The position numbers were made by a program, and so were the translations under genes. The notes below the pieces were generated by a model. That model was not told the DNA's origin and made no database searches. It saw only the letters and a list, made by a program, of their open reading frames with translations. DNA of 62,771 nucleotides from Planctomycetaceae bacterium (lineage in GTDB: Bacteria; Planctomycetota; Planctomycetia; Planctomycetales; Planctomycetaceae), in NCBI GenBank assembly GCA_029259815.1, contig JAJDEJ010000113.1, forward strand, positions 1 through 62,771. Direction: 5' to 3'. Positions within the stretch are counted from its first letter, which is position 1, and each line of letters starts with the position of its first letter. Of the stretch, positions 9,246 through 18,521 are shown piece after piece.

Positions 9246-10265
9246 ATGAGCACTGCCAAAATTGAACATGCCACGCCGCCCGCGGCGCCGTGGGTGCATC
9301 GGTATGGCATGCTGTTGGCCTTCGTGTTGCAGTCGATTGGGGTTGTCGTTGCGATTATGCTGGCGTGGAGGTATGGCGGAATCGACGCGTTGTCGTTTTG
9401 GCTGATGGCCGCGGGCGTTGTGCTGACCGGGCTGGGGATCACGATCGGCTATCATCGGCTGCTCACGCATCGCTCGTTTGAGACGTATCGACCGCTGCAC
9501 TTGATGTGGATGATGCTCGGGGCGCTCGCGATGCAGAAGTCGCCGCTTGAGTGGTGTGCGACGCATCGCAAGCATCATGCCATTAGCGACAAGCCGGACG
9601 ATCCGCATTCGCCACATCTCCACGGGGAGGGGTTCTGGAATGGCCTGCGGGGATTTTTCTACGCTCACATGGGCTGGCTGATCACGGGTCACATCATCTA
9701 CACCGATCAAAGCAAGTACGTCCCTGATCTGATTGCTGACCCGGTCGCCGTGTGGATTCACCGCACCTGGGAGTTCTTTTGGGTGCCGCTCAGCTTGGCA
9801 ATTCCGACCGTGATTGCGGGCGTCATCACCGGCACATGGCAGGGAGCCGCGATGGGATTCCTGTGGGGCGGCGTCATGCGAACGTTCATCGTCCAGCACA
9901 TTACGTTCTCCACCAATTCGCTGTGTCATCTGTTCGGCAAACAACATTTTCAGACTCCTGATGAGTCACGCAAAAATCCTGTGTGCGGCATCATCAGCGC
10001 GGGCGAAGGCTGGCACAACAACCATCACGCGTTCCCCACATCAGCGAGACATGGTTTGTTGTGGTGGCAGTTCGACTCCAATTGGCTCGTCATCCGCCTC
10101 ATGGAGCGACTCGGCCTTGTTTGGAACGTCCAACTGCCGAGCACTCAGGCCGTGGACCGTAAGCGGATCGTGACGCCATCCCCGCCGATCACTCCTCCGG
10201 CGAAGGCTGCTGAGTCACTTCAGCAAAGTCCACACGAGCATACACCTCGGCGACGGGCAGGCTGA
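9246..10265 (+). CDS. Acyl-CoA / acyl-lipid fatty acid desaturase
   Basis: An integral membrane di-iron desaturase, probably introducing a delta-9 double bond. All three histidine boxes are present: HRLLTH, EWCATHRKHH and GWHNNHHAFP. Four hydrophobic segments flank them in the usual order. Start ATG 9246 (MSTAKIEHATPP) is taken because the upstream in-frame extension has no family similarity. The C-terminal tail of about 35 residues is Pro/His-rich and low in complexity, and its last 77 bp overlap the convergent Uma2-family gene. Confidence 0.93.
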   Translation: MSTAKIEHATPPAAPWVHRYGMLLAFVLQSIGVVVAIMLAWRYGGIDALSFWLMAAGVVLTGLGITIGYHRLLTHRSFETYRPLHLMWMMLGALAMQKSPLEWCATHRKHHAISDKPDDPHSPHLHGEGFWNGLRGFFYAHMGWLITGHIIYTDQSKYVPDLIADPVAVWIHRTWEFFWVPLSLAIPTVIAGVITGTWQGAAMGFLWGGVMRTFIVQHITFSTNSLCHLFGKQHFQTPDESRKNPVCGIISAGEGWHNNHHAFPTSARHGLLWWQFDSNWLVIRLMERLGLVWNVQLPSTQAVDRKRIVTPSPPITPPAKAAESLQQSPHEHTPRRRAG

Positions 10266-10788
10266 CGTCGAGCGTTGGCAGCACAAGTTGGCCATCAGGC
10301 AAATCGATACTCGTCAACACCCACTGCTCAAACTCCGACTGGCGAAGATAGTGCTCGATGAACGGTTTTTCCTGAGAGACGAGCACGTATTCCTTGAGTG
10401 AATTGAGACCTCGATAGGCTTGAAATTTGGTCCCGCGGTCACACGATTCGGTGGATGGCGAGAGGACTTCGACAATGACGACCGGGTTGAGCAGCGTGTC
10501 TCCGTGGTGGTCCTCAAATTCCGGGTCACACGCAACGCTGACATCGGGATACGTGCCAAGGCCGTTCGGACAACGAACCCGCATGTCGCTGGGGTAGACC
10601 TCGCAGGGACGATCATCGAGAGCTTCGCTGAGGCGGCGGACGAGATTCCCGACAATCACATTGTGCCACCGCGACGCGCCTGCCATCGCGAAGACTTCTC
10701 CGAGATAAAACTCACTCTTGGTCTGGGCGCGCCGTTCCCTTTCGAGGTACTCAGCCCAACTGAGGTGTTTGAGTGCTGCGGTCGACAT
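10189..10788 (-). CDS. Uma2-family (DUF820) PD-(D/E)XK nuclease-like protein
   Basis: A 199-residue protein starting MSTAALKHLSWAEYLERE. It carries KSEFYLGEVFAMAGASRWHN near residue 25, then YPDVSVAC and NPVVIVEVLSPSTE, the D and ExL elements of the restriction-endonuclease-like fold. Uma2 proteins are numerous in planctomycetes and cyanobacteria; their role is unsettled. The start at 10788 is chosen over the longer open frame because the upstream 47 residues are not conserved in character. The 3' end overlaps the desaturase gene on the other strand by 77 bp. Confidence 0.88.
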   Translation of the reverse strand: MSTAALKHLSWAEYLERERRAQTKSEFYLGEVFAMAGASRWHNVIVGNLVRRLSEALDDRPCEVYPSDMRVRCPNGLGTYPDVSVACDPEFEDHHGDTLLNPVVIVEVLSPSTESCDRGTKFQAYRGLNSLKEYVLVSQEKPFIEHYLRQSEFEQWVLTSIDLPDGQLVLPTLDVSLPVAEVYARVDFAEVTQQPSPEE

Positions 10789-10949
10789 CTTGCGGTTCCT
10801 GCCTGTGATCGTGAGAGACCGTCCCCTCCCGTGATACCGATGAGTATACCAGAAGATCGCTCGACAGGACGAATGCCTCTCCCCACAGATTTGCGTCTCC
10901 CGCCGTCGCAATCTATCCTCTGGTCCCACTCAGATTTCAGGAGAGAGAC

Positions 10950-11942
10950 ATGTCCTACGACGTCTACGGAGTCGGCAACGCGCTGGTCGACATTCAGGCT
11001 CACGTGAGCGATCAAGTCCTGGCCCAACTCGAATACGCCAAGGGCATCATGACCCTGGTCGACGACGACACGCAACAGCAGGTGCTTGGCATCATCGGCG
11101 ATGTCGATACGCACCGCTGTGCAGGGGGATCGGCGGCGAACACGATCATGGGCATCGCTGACTTTGGAGGCAAAGCCGCCTATTGCGGCAAAACGGCGAA
11201 TGACGAAATCGGTGAGTTCTTCCTCTCCGACATGCGAGAGATGGGCGTCGCCATCGACGTCACGCCGACGGACGAAGGACAGACGGGCACCTGTGCGGTG
11301 CTCATCACCAACGACGCCCAACGGACCATGCTCACCTACCTCGGTGTGTCCCCCTCACTCTCCCCGGATGACATTGACGAAGCTGAGGTCAAGCAGGCGA
11401 AGTATGTCTACATTGAGGGGTATCTTTTCACAGGAGACAGCACACGAACCGCTGCGCTTCACGCGATGGAATTGGCGAAAGCCAATGACGTCAAAGTCGC
11501 CTTCACTGTCTCTGACCCGTTTCTGATTCAGTATCACAAGGACGAATTCTGGAACCTCATTGAAGGCCCAGTCGATCTGCTCTTCTGCAATCTGGAAGAA
11601 GCCCGCGCCCTCACCGGGAAGCACGATGCGATTGACTGTGCCCACGAGATCCACCAACACACCGAGAACGTCGCCCTCACCCTGGGTGCGGACGGTTCCC
11701 TGTTGATGCATGACGGCGAATCAATCCTCATTGAAGGCACGAACGTCGAAGCGATCGACACCACCGGAGCCGGCGACATGTACGCCGCCGGCATCCTCTA
11801 CGGCATCACCAACGGTCTGAGTTGGAAACAGTCCGGCCACCTCGCATCACACGCTGCCGGACGAGTCGTCTCCCAACTCGGCGCTCGACTCCGGGAACCG
11901 TTCACCCGTGACGCGATCGACGAGCTACTGAGTGGCGTGTGA
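10950..11942 (+). CDS. PfkB-family sugar/nucleoside kinase, probably adenosine kinase
   Basis: The 330-residue protein has the PfkB N-terminal signature [18 protein letters not shown] near residues 57-74 and the C-terminal signature [17 protein letters not shown] near residue 270, where the aspartate is the catalytic base. [14 protein letters not shown] at the N-terminus and the overall length suit the bacterial adenosine kinase-like group. ATG 10950 follows GGAGAGAGAC. It is divergent from the Uma2 gene and appears monocistronic. Confidence 0.88.
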   Translation: MSYDVYGVGNALVDIQAHVSDQVLAQLEYAKGIMTLVDDDTQQQVLGIIGDVDTHRCAGGSAANTIMGIADFGGKAAYCGKTANDEIGEFFLSDMREMGVAIDVTPTDEGQTGTCAVLITNDAQRTMLTYLGVSPSLSPDDIDEAEVKQAKYVYIEGYLFTGDSTRTAALHAMELAKANDVKVAFTVSDPFLIQYHKDEFWNLIEGPVDLLFCNLEEARALTGKHDAIDCAHEIHQHTENVALTLGADGSLLMHDGESILIEGTNVEAIDTTGAGDMYAAGILYGITNGLSWKQSGHLASHAAGRVVSQLGARLREPFTRDAIDELLSGV

Positions 11943-11975
11943 CGTTCCGTGGAGCGGTTTCAACACATCGATCTC

Positions 11976-12055
11976 GGGTGGCCGGGTCTGACCAACGGGA
12001 AGGCCCGGACCGGTGATTGCAGGGCCATCCGCTTCGCTGCTGACCCTGCCACCCT
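11976..12055. repeat. REP-like stem-loop with loop GACCAACGGGA
   Basis: GGGTGGCCGGGTCTG (11976-11990) is inverted at 12041-12055 as TGACCCTGCCACCCT with two mismatches. Inside, CCGGG and CCCGG enclose GACCAACGGGA. The same loop with a different but still paired stem recurs at 46816-46850. The element fills the space between the convergent kinase and DUF1501 genes and may also end transcription from both sides. Confidence 0.65.
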
Positions 12056-12104
12056 CCAGAATAGCGGTCTTGAAACCCGCTCGTAGAGCAAACGTCGCCG
12101 CCGA

Positions 12105-13547
12105 TCACGTAAGGATGTCGTGCACGATCTCGCCGTGGACATCGGTGAGACGGAAGTCGCGGCCTTGGAAGCGGTACGTCAGGCGTTTGTGATCGATGCC
12201 TAACAGATGCAGCATCGTTGCGTGGAAGTCATGCACGTGGACCGGATTCTCCGTGATGTTGTAGGAGAAGTCGTCCGTGCTGCCGTACGTGAGGCCCGGC
12301 TTCACGCCACCACCGGCCATCCAGATCGAGAAGCAACGCGGGTGGTGATCCCGTCCGTAGTCGTCGATACTCAGTGCCCCCTGACAGTACACGGTCCGAC
12401 CGAATTCGCCTCCCCAGACAACGATCGTGTCATCCAAGAGACCACGCTGCTTGAGGTCCCACACGAGGGCCGCTGAAGCTCGATCGGTCGCGGGAGCGAG
12501 CATGTCCATAGACATGGGCAGATGCTGGTGATGGTCCCAGCCCCGCTGGAATAGCTGGATGAATCGCACACCCCGCTCAGCCAACCGCCGTGCGAGCAGA
12601 CAGTTGTGAGCATACGTCCCCGGCTGTTTCGCTTCCTCGCCATAGAGGTCGAACGTACTCTGTGATTCCTCCGACACGTCAACCAACTCCGGCACGGTTG
12701 TCTGCATGCGGAAGGCCAACTCGTACTGGGCGATCCGAGTCGCGATCTCCGGGTCGTGTGCTTCTTCCAACTTGATGCGGTTGAGTGCGTTGACGTCCTC
12801 GACGATCCGCTGTCGGGTCGAGCCGTCGATGCCCTCCGGGTTGGACAGGAATGGCACCGGATCGCCTGTCGATTGAAACTTGACCCCTTGATACCGCGAA
12901 GGCAGAAACCCGCTCCCCCACAGTCGGTCGTACAGCGGCTGGCCCTGGTTGCCCGAGGTCAGCGTGATGAACGCCGGCAGGTTCTCATTCAGCGAACCGA
13001 GTCCATAGGACAGCCAACTCCCTATGCTGGGTCGCCCTGCGAGTTGCGCTCCGGTTTGGAAGAACGTGATCGCCGGATCATGATTGATGGCCTCGGTGTA
13101 CATCGACCGCACGAAGCACAACTCATCCGCAATCTGCGCTGTGAACGGCAGTAACTCGCTGATCCTGGCTTCGGACTGTCCATGCCGAGTGAATTTGTAC
13201 TTCGACATAGCGATCGGAAAACTCTCCTGCGTCGCCGTCATGCCAGTCAGCCGCTGCCCCTGACGAATCGAATCCGGCAGTTCCTCTCCCTGCAACTCCC
13301 GCAGTCCGGGCTTCTCGTCGAACAGATCGATCTGAGAAGGTGCCCCTGACTGAAACAGATAGATCACCCGCTTCGCCTTCGGAGCAAAGTGCGGCGGACT
13401 CATCCGACTCTCAGCCGCAGATACTCCGACCGCTCCCTCTGCCTGCAACAGTGAGGCGAGCGCCGCTGTCCCCACGGCTGTCGACATCCGTGCCCCGAAT
13501 TCACGACGAGAGATGTGTGACTCGTTGATTGCTAACTCTTTTCTCAT
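12105..13547 (-). CDS. DUF1501 secreted protein (Tat signal)
   Basis: A 480-residue member of the DUF1501 family, which has an alkaline phosphatase/sulfatase-like fold. The Tat motif SRREFGARM and a hydrophobic stretch give export in folded form. Family landmarks are KRVIYLFQSGAPSQIDLFD, QIADELCFVRSMYTEAINHD, LLARRLAERGVRFIQLFQRG, GEFGRTVYCQG and DYGRDHHPRCFSIWMAGGG. The terminal [16 protein letters not shown] is the usual family end. It lies immediately downstream of a PSD1 gene, the standard pairing in planctomycetes. The substrate is unknown. Confidence 0.92.
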   Translation of the reverse strand: MRKELAINESHISRREFGARMSTAVGTAALASLLQAEGAVGVSAAESRMSPPHFAPKAKRVIYLFQSGAPSQIDLFDEKPGLRELQGEELPDSIRQGQRLTGMTATQESFPIAMSKYKFTRHGQSEARISELLPFTAQIADELCFVRSMYTEAINHDPAITFFQTGAQLAGRPSIGSWLSYGLGSLNENLPAFITLTSGNQGQPLYDRLWGSGFLPSRYQGVKFQSTGDPVPFLSNPEGIDGSTRQRIVEDVNALNRIKLEEAHDPEIATRIAQYELAFRMQTTVPELVDVSEESQSTFDLYGEEAKQPGTYAHNCLLARRLAERGVRFIQLFQRGWDHHQHLPMSMDMLAPATDRASAALVWDLKQRGLLDDTIVVWGGEFGRTVYCQGALSIDDYGRDHHPRCFSIWMAGGGVKPGLTYGSTDDFSYNITENPVHVHDFHATMLHLLGIDHKRLTYRFQGRDFRLTDVHGEIVHDILT

Positions 13548-13571
13548 CCTTACTCACCAATTCCATTTTGG

Positions 13572-13653
13572 GGAACACTAATCTCCACTAATTGCTTCAC
13601 AGCGCCCGGTCGCCAAAAAATGATTAGTGTTAATTAGTGGAGATTAGTGTTCC
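13572..13653. repeat. 22-bp perfect inverted repeat with ATTAGTG units
   Basis: GGAACACTAATCTCCACTAA (start of a 22-bp arm, 13572-13593) is perfectly inverted at 13632-13653, separated by 38 bp. On one strand ATTAGTG occurs three times in the right arm region. It lies between the PSD1 and DUF1501 genes, so a co-transcript would fold it into a long hairpin. Confidence 0.85.
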
Positions 13654-13698
13654 AAAAACTGTCATCTCAACATATTCAGATCGCTTCCGTTCCGATTT

Positions 13699-16600
13699 TC
13701 ATTCCTTCGTGACAACTTCATCCAGATTCAGAACCACACTCGCAACCGAGGTATATGCGGCCAACTCTGCCGGGTCGAGTGACGGATCGATTGGTGACTC
13801 ACCGACATCGAGCAAACTCTGTGTCGCAGCGGTGTCGGCGGCGAAGTGGCGGTGATGTCGCTCGCTTGCTTGAGACAGGATGTCAAGCTCCGCCTGTGAC
13901 GGCTCACGTCCGGTCGTGAGAAGGAACAGCAACGAGATGCGTTCATGCTGTTGAGGATCCGCTTCGTTGAGCACTCGCGCGGCCAACGCCCGGGCCGCCT
14001 CGACGAACGTCACGTCGTTCATCAGTGTCAGAGCCTGGAGAGGCGTGTTCGTGCGACCGCGACGGACGATACAGGACTCCCGCGTGGTGGCGTCAAAGAC
14101 TGTCATCGTCGGGTTCGCAACTGTCCGCTTCACGAACGAGTACAGGCTGCGGCGATAGAGATCGGGCCCGCTGCTGCGTACATACTTTGATTCCGTAGCA
14201 ATTTCACTCCAGAGTCCATCCGGCTGATAGGGCTTGACCGAGGGGCCTCCCAATCGTTGTTGCAGCAGCCCGCTCGCTGCGAGTGCCACATCGCGAACGG
14301 ACTCGGCCGTCAGGCGGAAGCGGGGGCCGCGTGCGAGCAGACGATTTTCCGGATCGAGACGCACTAACTCGGGTGTGGCTGCGGACGCCTGGCGGTACGT
14401 CGCACTGGTCACGATCAGTCGATGCAGCCTCTTCAGATCCCAGTCGGCCCTCACAAACTCGGTCGCAAGCCAGTTCAGCAGATCCGGATGTGATGGTCGC
14501 TCTCCTTGAATCCCAAAGTCTTCCGACGTCTTCACCAGTCCGGTGCCGAAGAACCGCTGCCACTCTCGATTGACAGCGACACGGGATGCTAGCGGATGGG
14601 CCGGGTCGACCAGCCACTTCGCCAGCGCCAGTCGATCATCTCCGACGGGTTGCGGAGACTTCTTCAGTACCTCCGGCACGGTCGCTGAGACCGGCTCGGT
14701 CGGATTCTCATAACTCCCGCGCGCAAGCACGAACGTTTGTCGCGGTTCCTGGCTCTCGACCATCACCATGGTTGTCGGCAGCTCTTTAATGAACTGACGT
14801 CGCTCTTGCTGCAAGCGTTTGAGTTCGGCGTACGGCTGTCTGATGTGTTCCGGCCCGGCAACTTGCAGGAAGTACTCTTGCAGTTTCGTTGCCTGCGAGT
14901 CGGTTCTCTCTCCCGGTGCGAGGGCGACCAGTGCGTCGATGGACTCCGCAACAGAGGCAATCGTCGCCTCGGTGTCCGCCAACACCCGTTCGTAGACCCG
15001 CACGTCGGCAAGATCCCCGGCGAATGGACTCTCTGCTCCTGTCGACCCGATCCGCAGGGGCTCGGTCGTCTCGATCGACTGATTCAGCTGATCGAGAAGC
15101 ACCGTTTGCTTCTGAGGCTCGCCGTTAATGAAGATGCGAACTCCGTCTGCGACACGGGAACCATCGTACGACATCAGCACATGCTGCCACTTCTCCGGCG
15201 TGAGCGTCGCGTCGGTCTCGACCCGCAGGGCATCATCCAACCAGCGTTTGGTGAGCCAGACCTGCAGATGTCCGTCTTCGACATGCAGCGCCCACCCTTC
15301 CCGCTGAAATCCATCTTTCGACCGCGACACGATCCCGCCACTCCCATCGCCGCGCGGCTTGACCCAGGCTGAGACGGTGAACGAGTCGAAGTATCCAAAG
15401 TTTGCAACATCGCCAGCACTGACAAACTGCTCCCCATTCAGCCGCAGCGACTGACGATCTTCGCTGATGAACTCGGCTTCGCCAGTCGAAATGGTCGGCA
15501 GCTTTGGCTCTTCCGCAGAGTCTGTTGATTCCGATTCGGTTCCAGTCGATGCAGATGTCACTGCCGATTCAAGACTGTCGACAAGCGGATGCCGAGTCAG
15601 CAATCCCTCAGCGATTGTCCAGTCGATGGTCTCCTGTTCTTCGCGCTGCCGGACGTTCTGCTCCCACTCACGTTGGGCTTGCTCCCGGGAATCTGCCCCA
15701 CTTTTCCATGAGGCCAGGGCACTGGCAATACGGGTGTCGAGGTCATTGAGTTCCTGCTGTTGCATCTCGGTGGGCGACACCAGATATGGCGGCGAGTTGC
15801 CCTCCTTCAGCGCCCGACCACTCTCCGGGACCGTGTTGAAGTAAGCGAACAGTTCGTAGTAATCCTTCTGCGAGATCGGATCGTATTTATGGTCATGACA
15901 GCGGGCACACCCGATCGTCAGTCCGAGCCAGACAGTGCCGGTCGTGTCCACACGATCGACGATGTACTCGACGAGAAACTCCTCCGGGATGCTGCCCCCC
16001 TCGGAGTTGGCGCGGTGATTGCGATGGAACGCAGTCGCGATCTGTTGATCAAGGGTCGCATTGGGCAGCAGATCGCCGGCCAGCGTTTCGATGGTGAACT
16101 GATCAAATGGCATCCCTGCATTGAGGGCACCGATCAGCCAGTCACGCCAGCGGGACATGTCACGTGAGCCGTCGGTCTGATACCCGCTTGTGTCGGCATA
16201 CCGAGCCGCGTCCAACCAGGCGACTGCCATATGCTCTCCATACGATGGCGATGTCAGCAACCGATCCACCAACCGCTCGTAACGGTCGGGGGAAGAGTCT
16301 GCCAGATAAGCATCAATCTCCTCGAGCGTGGGCGGAAGACCTGTGAGATCGAGTGTGACTCGTCTCAATAGTGTCTCAGGCGATGCCTCCTGCGAAGGTC
16401 TCAACTCATTGTGATCGAGCTTCGCCAGCACAAAGGCATCGACGCTGTTCCTCAGCCACTGCGGTTGTGACACCTGCGGCAGCGCCGGTCGCCGTACCGG
16501 CTCAAACGCCCAATGCCCTTCCCAGTCGGCTCCCTCTTCGATCCACCGTTTCAACAATGCGATCTGCTCAGCAGACAATTGTCGCTCAGCATCGGGCGGC

Positions 16601-16893
16601 GGCATCTTCTCGTCGGGATCGTCCGAAGTCATCCGCCGATAGAGTTCACTCGCCTCCAGCTGTCCCGGCACCACAACCACATGGCCGTCATGCTCCGCGA
16701 ACAGACCGTCCTCCGTGTCGAGTCGCAACTCCGACTGTCGTGCATTCGCATCCGGCCCATGACACGCAAAGCACGCATCGGACAGAATCGGTCTTACATC
16801 AACGTTAAAGCGGACCGGATCGTCACCCAGCAAGAGTTGCACTTGCAAGAGCAGCAAGAGTGCCGACACCGGGACGATCTGAGTTCGTAACAT
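13699..16893 (-). CDS. Planctomycete PSCyt1-DUF1549-LamG-DUF1553 (PSD1) protein
   Basis: A large exported protein of 1064 residues. Order: signal peptide (to about residue 23); a planctomycete cytochrome-c-like domain with CFACH near residue 43 and a distal methionine in KMPPPD; DUF1549 (PSCyt2) with RRVTLDLTGLPPT and a second heme-type site CARCHDHKYDPISQKDYY near residue 330; a concanavalin-like LamG_3 domain at about 480-640 (FTVSAWVKPRGDGSGG, HVLMSYDGS, GDLADVRVYERVL); then DUF1553 with SRVAVNREWQRFFGTGLVKT and TPLQALTLMNDVTFVEAARA. Presumed to act with the DUF1501 partner outside the cytoplasm on an unknown, perhaps polysaccharide, substrate. Confidence 0.93.
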   Translation of the reverse strand: MLRTQIVPVSALLLLLQVQLLLGDDPVRFNVDVRPILSDACFACHGPDANARQSELRLDTEDGLFAEHDGHVVVVPGQLEASELYRRMTSDDPDEKMPPPDAERQLSAEQIALLKRWIEEGADWEGHWAFEPVRRPALPQVSQPQWLRNSVDAFVLAKLDHNELRPSQEASPETLLRRVTLDLTGLPPTLEEIDAYLADSSPDRYERLVDRLLTSPSYGEHMAVAWLDAARYADTSGYQTDGSRDMSRWRDWLIGALNAGMPFDQFTIETLAGDLLPNATLDQQIATAFHRNHRANSEGGSIPEEFLVEYIVDRVDTTGTVWLGLTIGCARCHDHKYDPISQKDYYELFAYFNTVPESGRALKEGNSPPYLVSPTEMQQQELNDLDTRIASALASWKSGADSREQAQREWEQNVRQREEQETIDWTIAEGLLTRHPLVDSLESAVTSASTGTESESTDSAEEPKLPTISTGEAEFISEDRQSLRLNGEQFVSAGDVANFGYFDSFTVSAWVKPRGDGSGGIVSRSKDGFQREGWALHVEDGHLQVWLTKRWLDDALRVETDATLTPEKWQHVLMSYDGSRVADGVRIFINGEPQKQTVLLDQLNQSIETTEPLRIGSTGAESPFAGDLADVRVYERVLADTEATIASVAESIDALVALAPGERTDSQATKLQEYFLQVAGPEHIRQPYAELKRLQQERRQFIKELPTTMVMVESQEPRQTFVLARGSYENPTEPVSATVPEVLKKSPQPVGDDRLALAKWLVDPAHPLASRVAVNREWQRFFGTGLVKTSEDFGIQGERPSHPDLLNWLATEFVRADWDLKRLHRLIVTSATYRQASAATPELVRLDPENRLLARGPRFRLTAESVRDVALAASGLLQQRLGGPSVKPYQPDGLWSEIATESKYVRSSGPDLYRRSLYSFVKRTVANPTMTVFDATTRESCIVRRGRTNTPLQALTLMNDVTFVEAARALAARVLNEADPQQHERISLLFLLTTGREPSQAELDILSQASERHHRHFAADTAATQSLLDVGESPIDPSLDPAELAAYTSVASVVLNLDEVVTKE

Positions 16894-16975
16894 CGTGAAC
16901 GGCTCAATGGATGGAAACCAGCAGGGAATGAGTGTTTCGCATCATATCACGGAGAGGTATGGACGGGCAAAGACA

Positions 16976-17074
16976 GTAGTCATCACGCTCCGCGTGATGT
17001 CACGATGGCTCTCACGGTCACGCTTGTTGATGGCTCTTCCTGACCCCGCTCATCACGCGGAGCGTGATGGCTAC
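16976..17074. repeat. BIME-like pair of self-palindromic hairpins
   Basis: The 19-nt unit at 16981-16999 is CATCACGC-TCC-GCGTGATG, itself a hairpin. The unit at 17051-17069 is its exact reverse complement (CATCACGC-GGA-GCGTGATG). Identity extends to 24 nt with one mismatch (GTAGYCATCACG at the outer edges). The pair is separated by about 50 bp and lies just downstream of the DUF1501 stop. A degenerate second copy is at 48954-49050. Confidence 0.9.
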
Positions 17075-17075
17075 T

Positions 17076-18521
17076 TTATGCGATCACATCGTGCAGCACG
17101 TTGCCGTGCACGTCGGTGAGACGGAAGTCGCGGCCGCTGTAACGGTAGGTGAGGCGTTCGTGGTCGAGGCCCAGTTGATACAGGACGGTTGCCCACAGGT
17201 CGTACACCGTGCACTGATTTTCGACCACGTGGTATCCGTACTCGTCGGTCGCTCCATAGACGGTGCCTCCCTTGATGCCTCCGCCGGCCATCCAGACGCT
17301 GAAGCCGAACGGATTGTGATCACGGCCATTCGCCCCCTGCGAGAAGGGCGTGCGACCGAACTCACCCGCCCAGATGACAATCGTTTGATCCAACAGACCT
17401 CGCGACTTCAAGTCGGTCAACATCCCTGCAATTGGTTGATCGACCTGCATGGCCATCGCGGCGTGTCCCTTCTCGAGGTCGCCGTGTTGATCCCAGGGAT
17501 TCGCGGCACCACCTGCGCCGATGCCGGCCGTCAGGCAACTCAATTCAATGAATCGCACACCCCTCTCGACGAGACGCCGGGCGAGCAAACACTGACGTGC
17601 GTAGGCTGCGAGTGATTGGTTCGCTGAGTCGACGCCGTACAACTCGCGTGTTGCTTTGCTCTCACCGCTGATGTCGCACAGCTCGGGGACAGCCGATTGC
17701 ATGCGAAAGGCCGTTTCGTAATTGCGGACTGCGGCTTCGACTTGAGCGTCGCCCCGGGTTGAAGCGAGGTATTGATCATCGAACTGACGAATGAGAGACA
17801 GCCGATCGCGTTGGGTCAGGTCGCTGGCCGGGGGCTTGAGGTTGCGGATCGGTTCGGGCTGATCCGCCTGGATGATAGACGCCTGATGTTGGGCCGGCAG
17901 ATAACCGCTGCTGAACAGTCCTACGCCCCCGTGCGGCGGCACGGCTCCCCCGCTCTGCAACACCACGAACCCCGGCAACTCCTGACTCTCACTCCCCAGA
18001 CCGTAATTCACCCAGGCACCAGCGGATGGATGCCCCATGAACGGGAACCCGGTGTGCATCGCATAGTTGCCTTGGGCGTGCTCGTTGACGGACGTCGTCA
18101 TCGAACGGATGACGGCGAGATCGTCTGCACACTTCGCGACATGCGGGAACATGCTGCTCACTGGCAGTCCGCTCTCGCCGTACTGCTGGAACGTGAACGG
18201 ACTGGCAAAGATGTTGCCGTTCTGATTGAACTGCGTCCGCTCGACCTTGACCGGCATGGGCTTGCCATGCTCTTTGGCCAGTCGCGGCTTGGGGTCGAAC
18301 GAGTCCAAATGCGACACCCCACCCGACATGTAGCAAAGAATGACATTCTTGGCCTGCGGGTCGAAGTGCGGCTCCGGCAGCGCAGCGTCGGCATAGGCCC
18401 GGTCGCTCATCAGCCCGGCCAACGCCAGCATGCCGAACCCGGTCGAACACTGGGAAAGCATCGCCCGCCTAGAACAAGCTGACCGCTGATGGCTGATGGC
18501 TGATGGCTGTCTAACGGACAT
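17076..18521 (-). CDS. DUF1501 secreted protein
   Basis: A 481-residue DUF1501 protein. After a short repeat-derived N-terminus comes a hydrophobic export segment ([16 protein letters not shown]), then [88 protein letters not shown] and the closing [20 protein letters not shown]. The ATG at 18521 overlaps the end of the upstream PSD1 gene by 11 bp, suggesting translational coupling. Codons 5-14 come from a heptamer repeat array, so the original start may have been different. Confidence 0.92.
   Translation of the reverse strand: MSVRQPSAISHQRSACSRRAMLSQCSTGFGMLALAGLMSDRAYADAALPEPHFDPQAKNVILCYMSGGVSHLDSFDPKPRLAKEHGKPMPVKVERTQFNQNGNIFASPFTFQQYGESGLPVSSMFPHVAKCADDLAVIRSMTTSVNEHAQGNYAMHTGFPFMGHPSAGAWVNYGLGSESQELPGFVVLQSGGAVPPHGGVGLFSSGYLPAQHQASIIQADQPEPIRNLKPPASDLTQRDRLSLIRQFDDQYLASTRGDAQVEAAVRNYETAFRMQSAVPELCDISGESKATRELYGVDSANQSLAAYARQCLLARRLVERGVRFIELSCLTAGIGAGGAANPWDQHGDLEKGHAAMAMQVDQPIAGMLTDLKSRGLLDQTIVIWAGEFGRTPFSQGANGRDHNPFGFSVWMAGGGIKGGTVYGATDEYGYHVVENQCTVYDLWATVLYQLGLDHERLTYRYSGRDFRLTDVHGNVLHDVIA
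18486..18509. repeat. Heptamer tandem array (CTGATGG)
   Basis: Three perfect copies of CTGATGG (18486-18506) are followed by a partial copy. A diverged copy, CTGACCG, precedes them. On the minus strand it reads CCATCAG and encodes the PSAISHQ period at the N-terminus of the DUF1501 protein. Confidence 0.85.
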
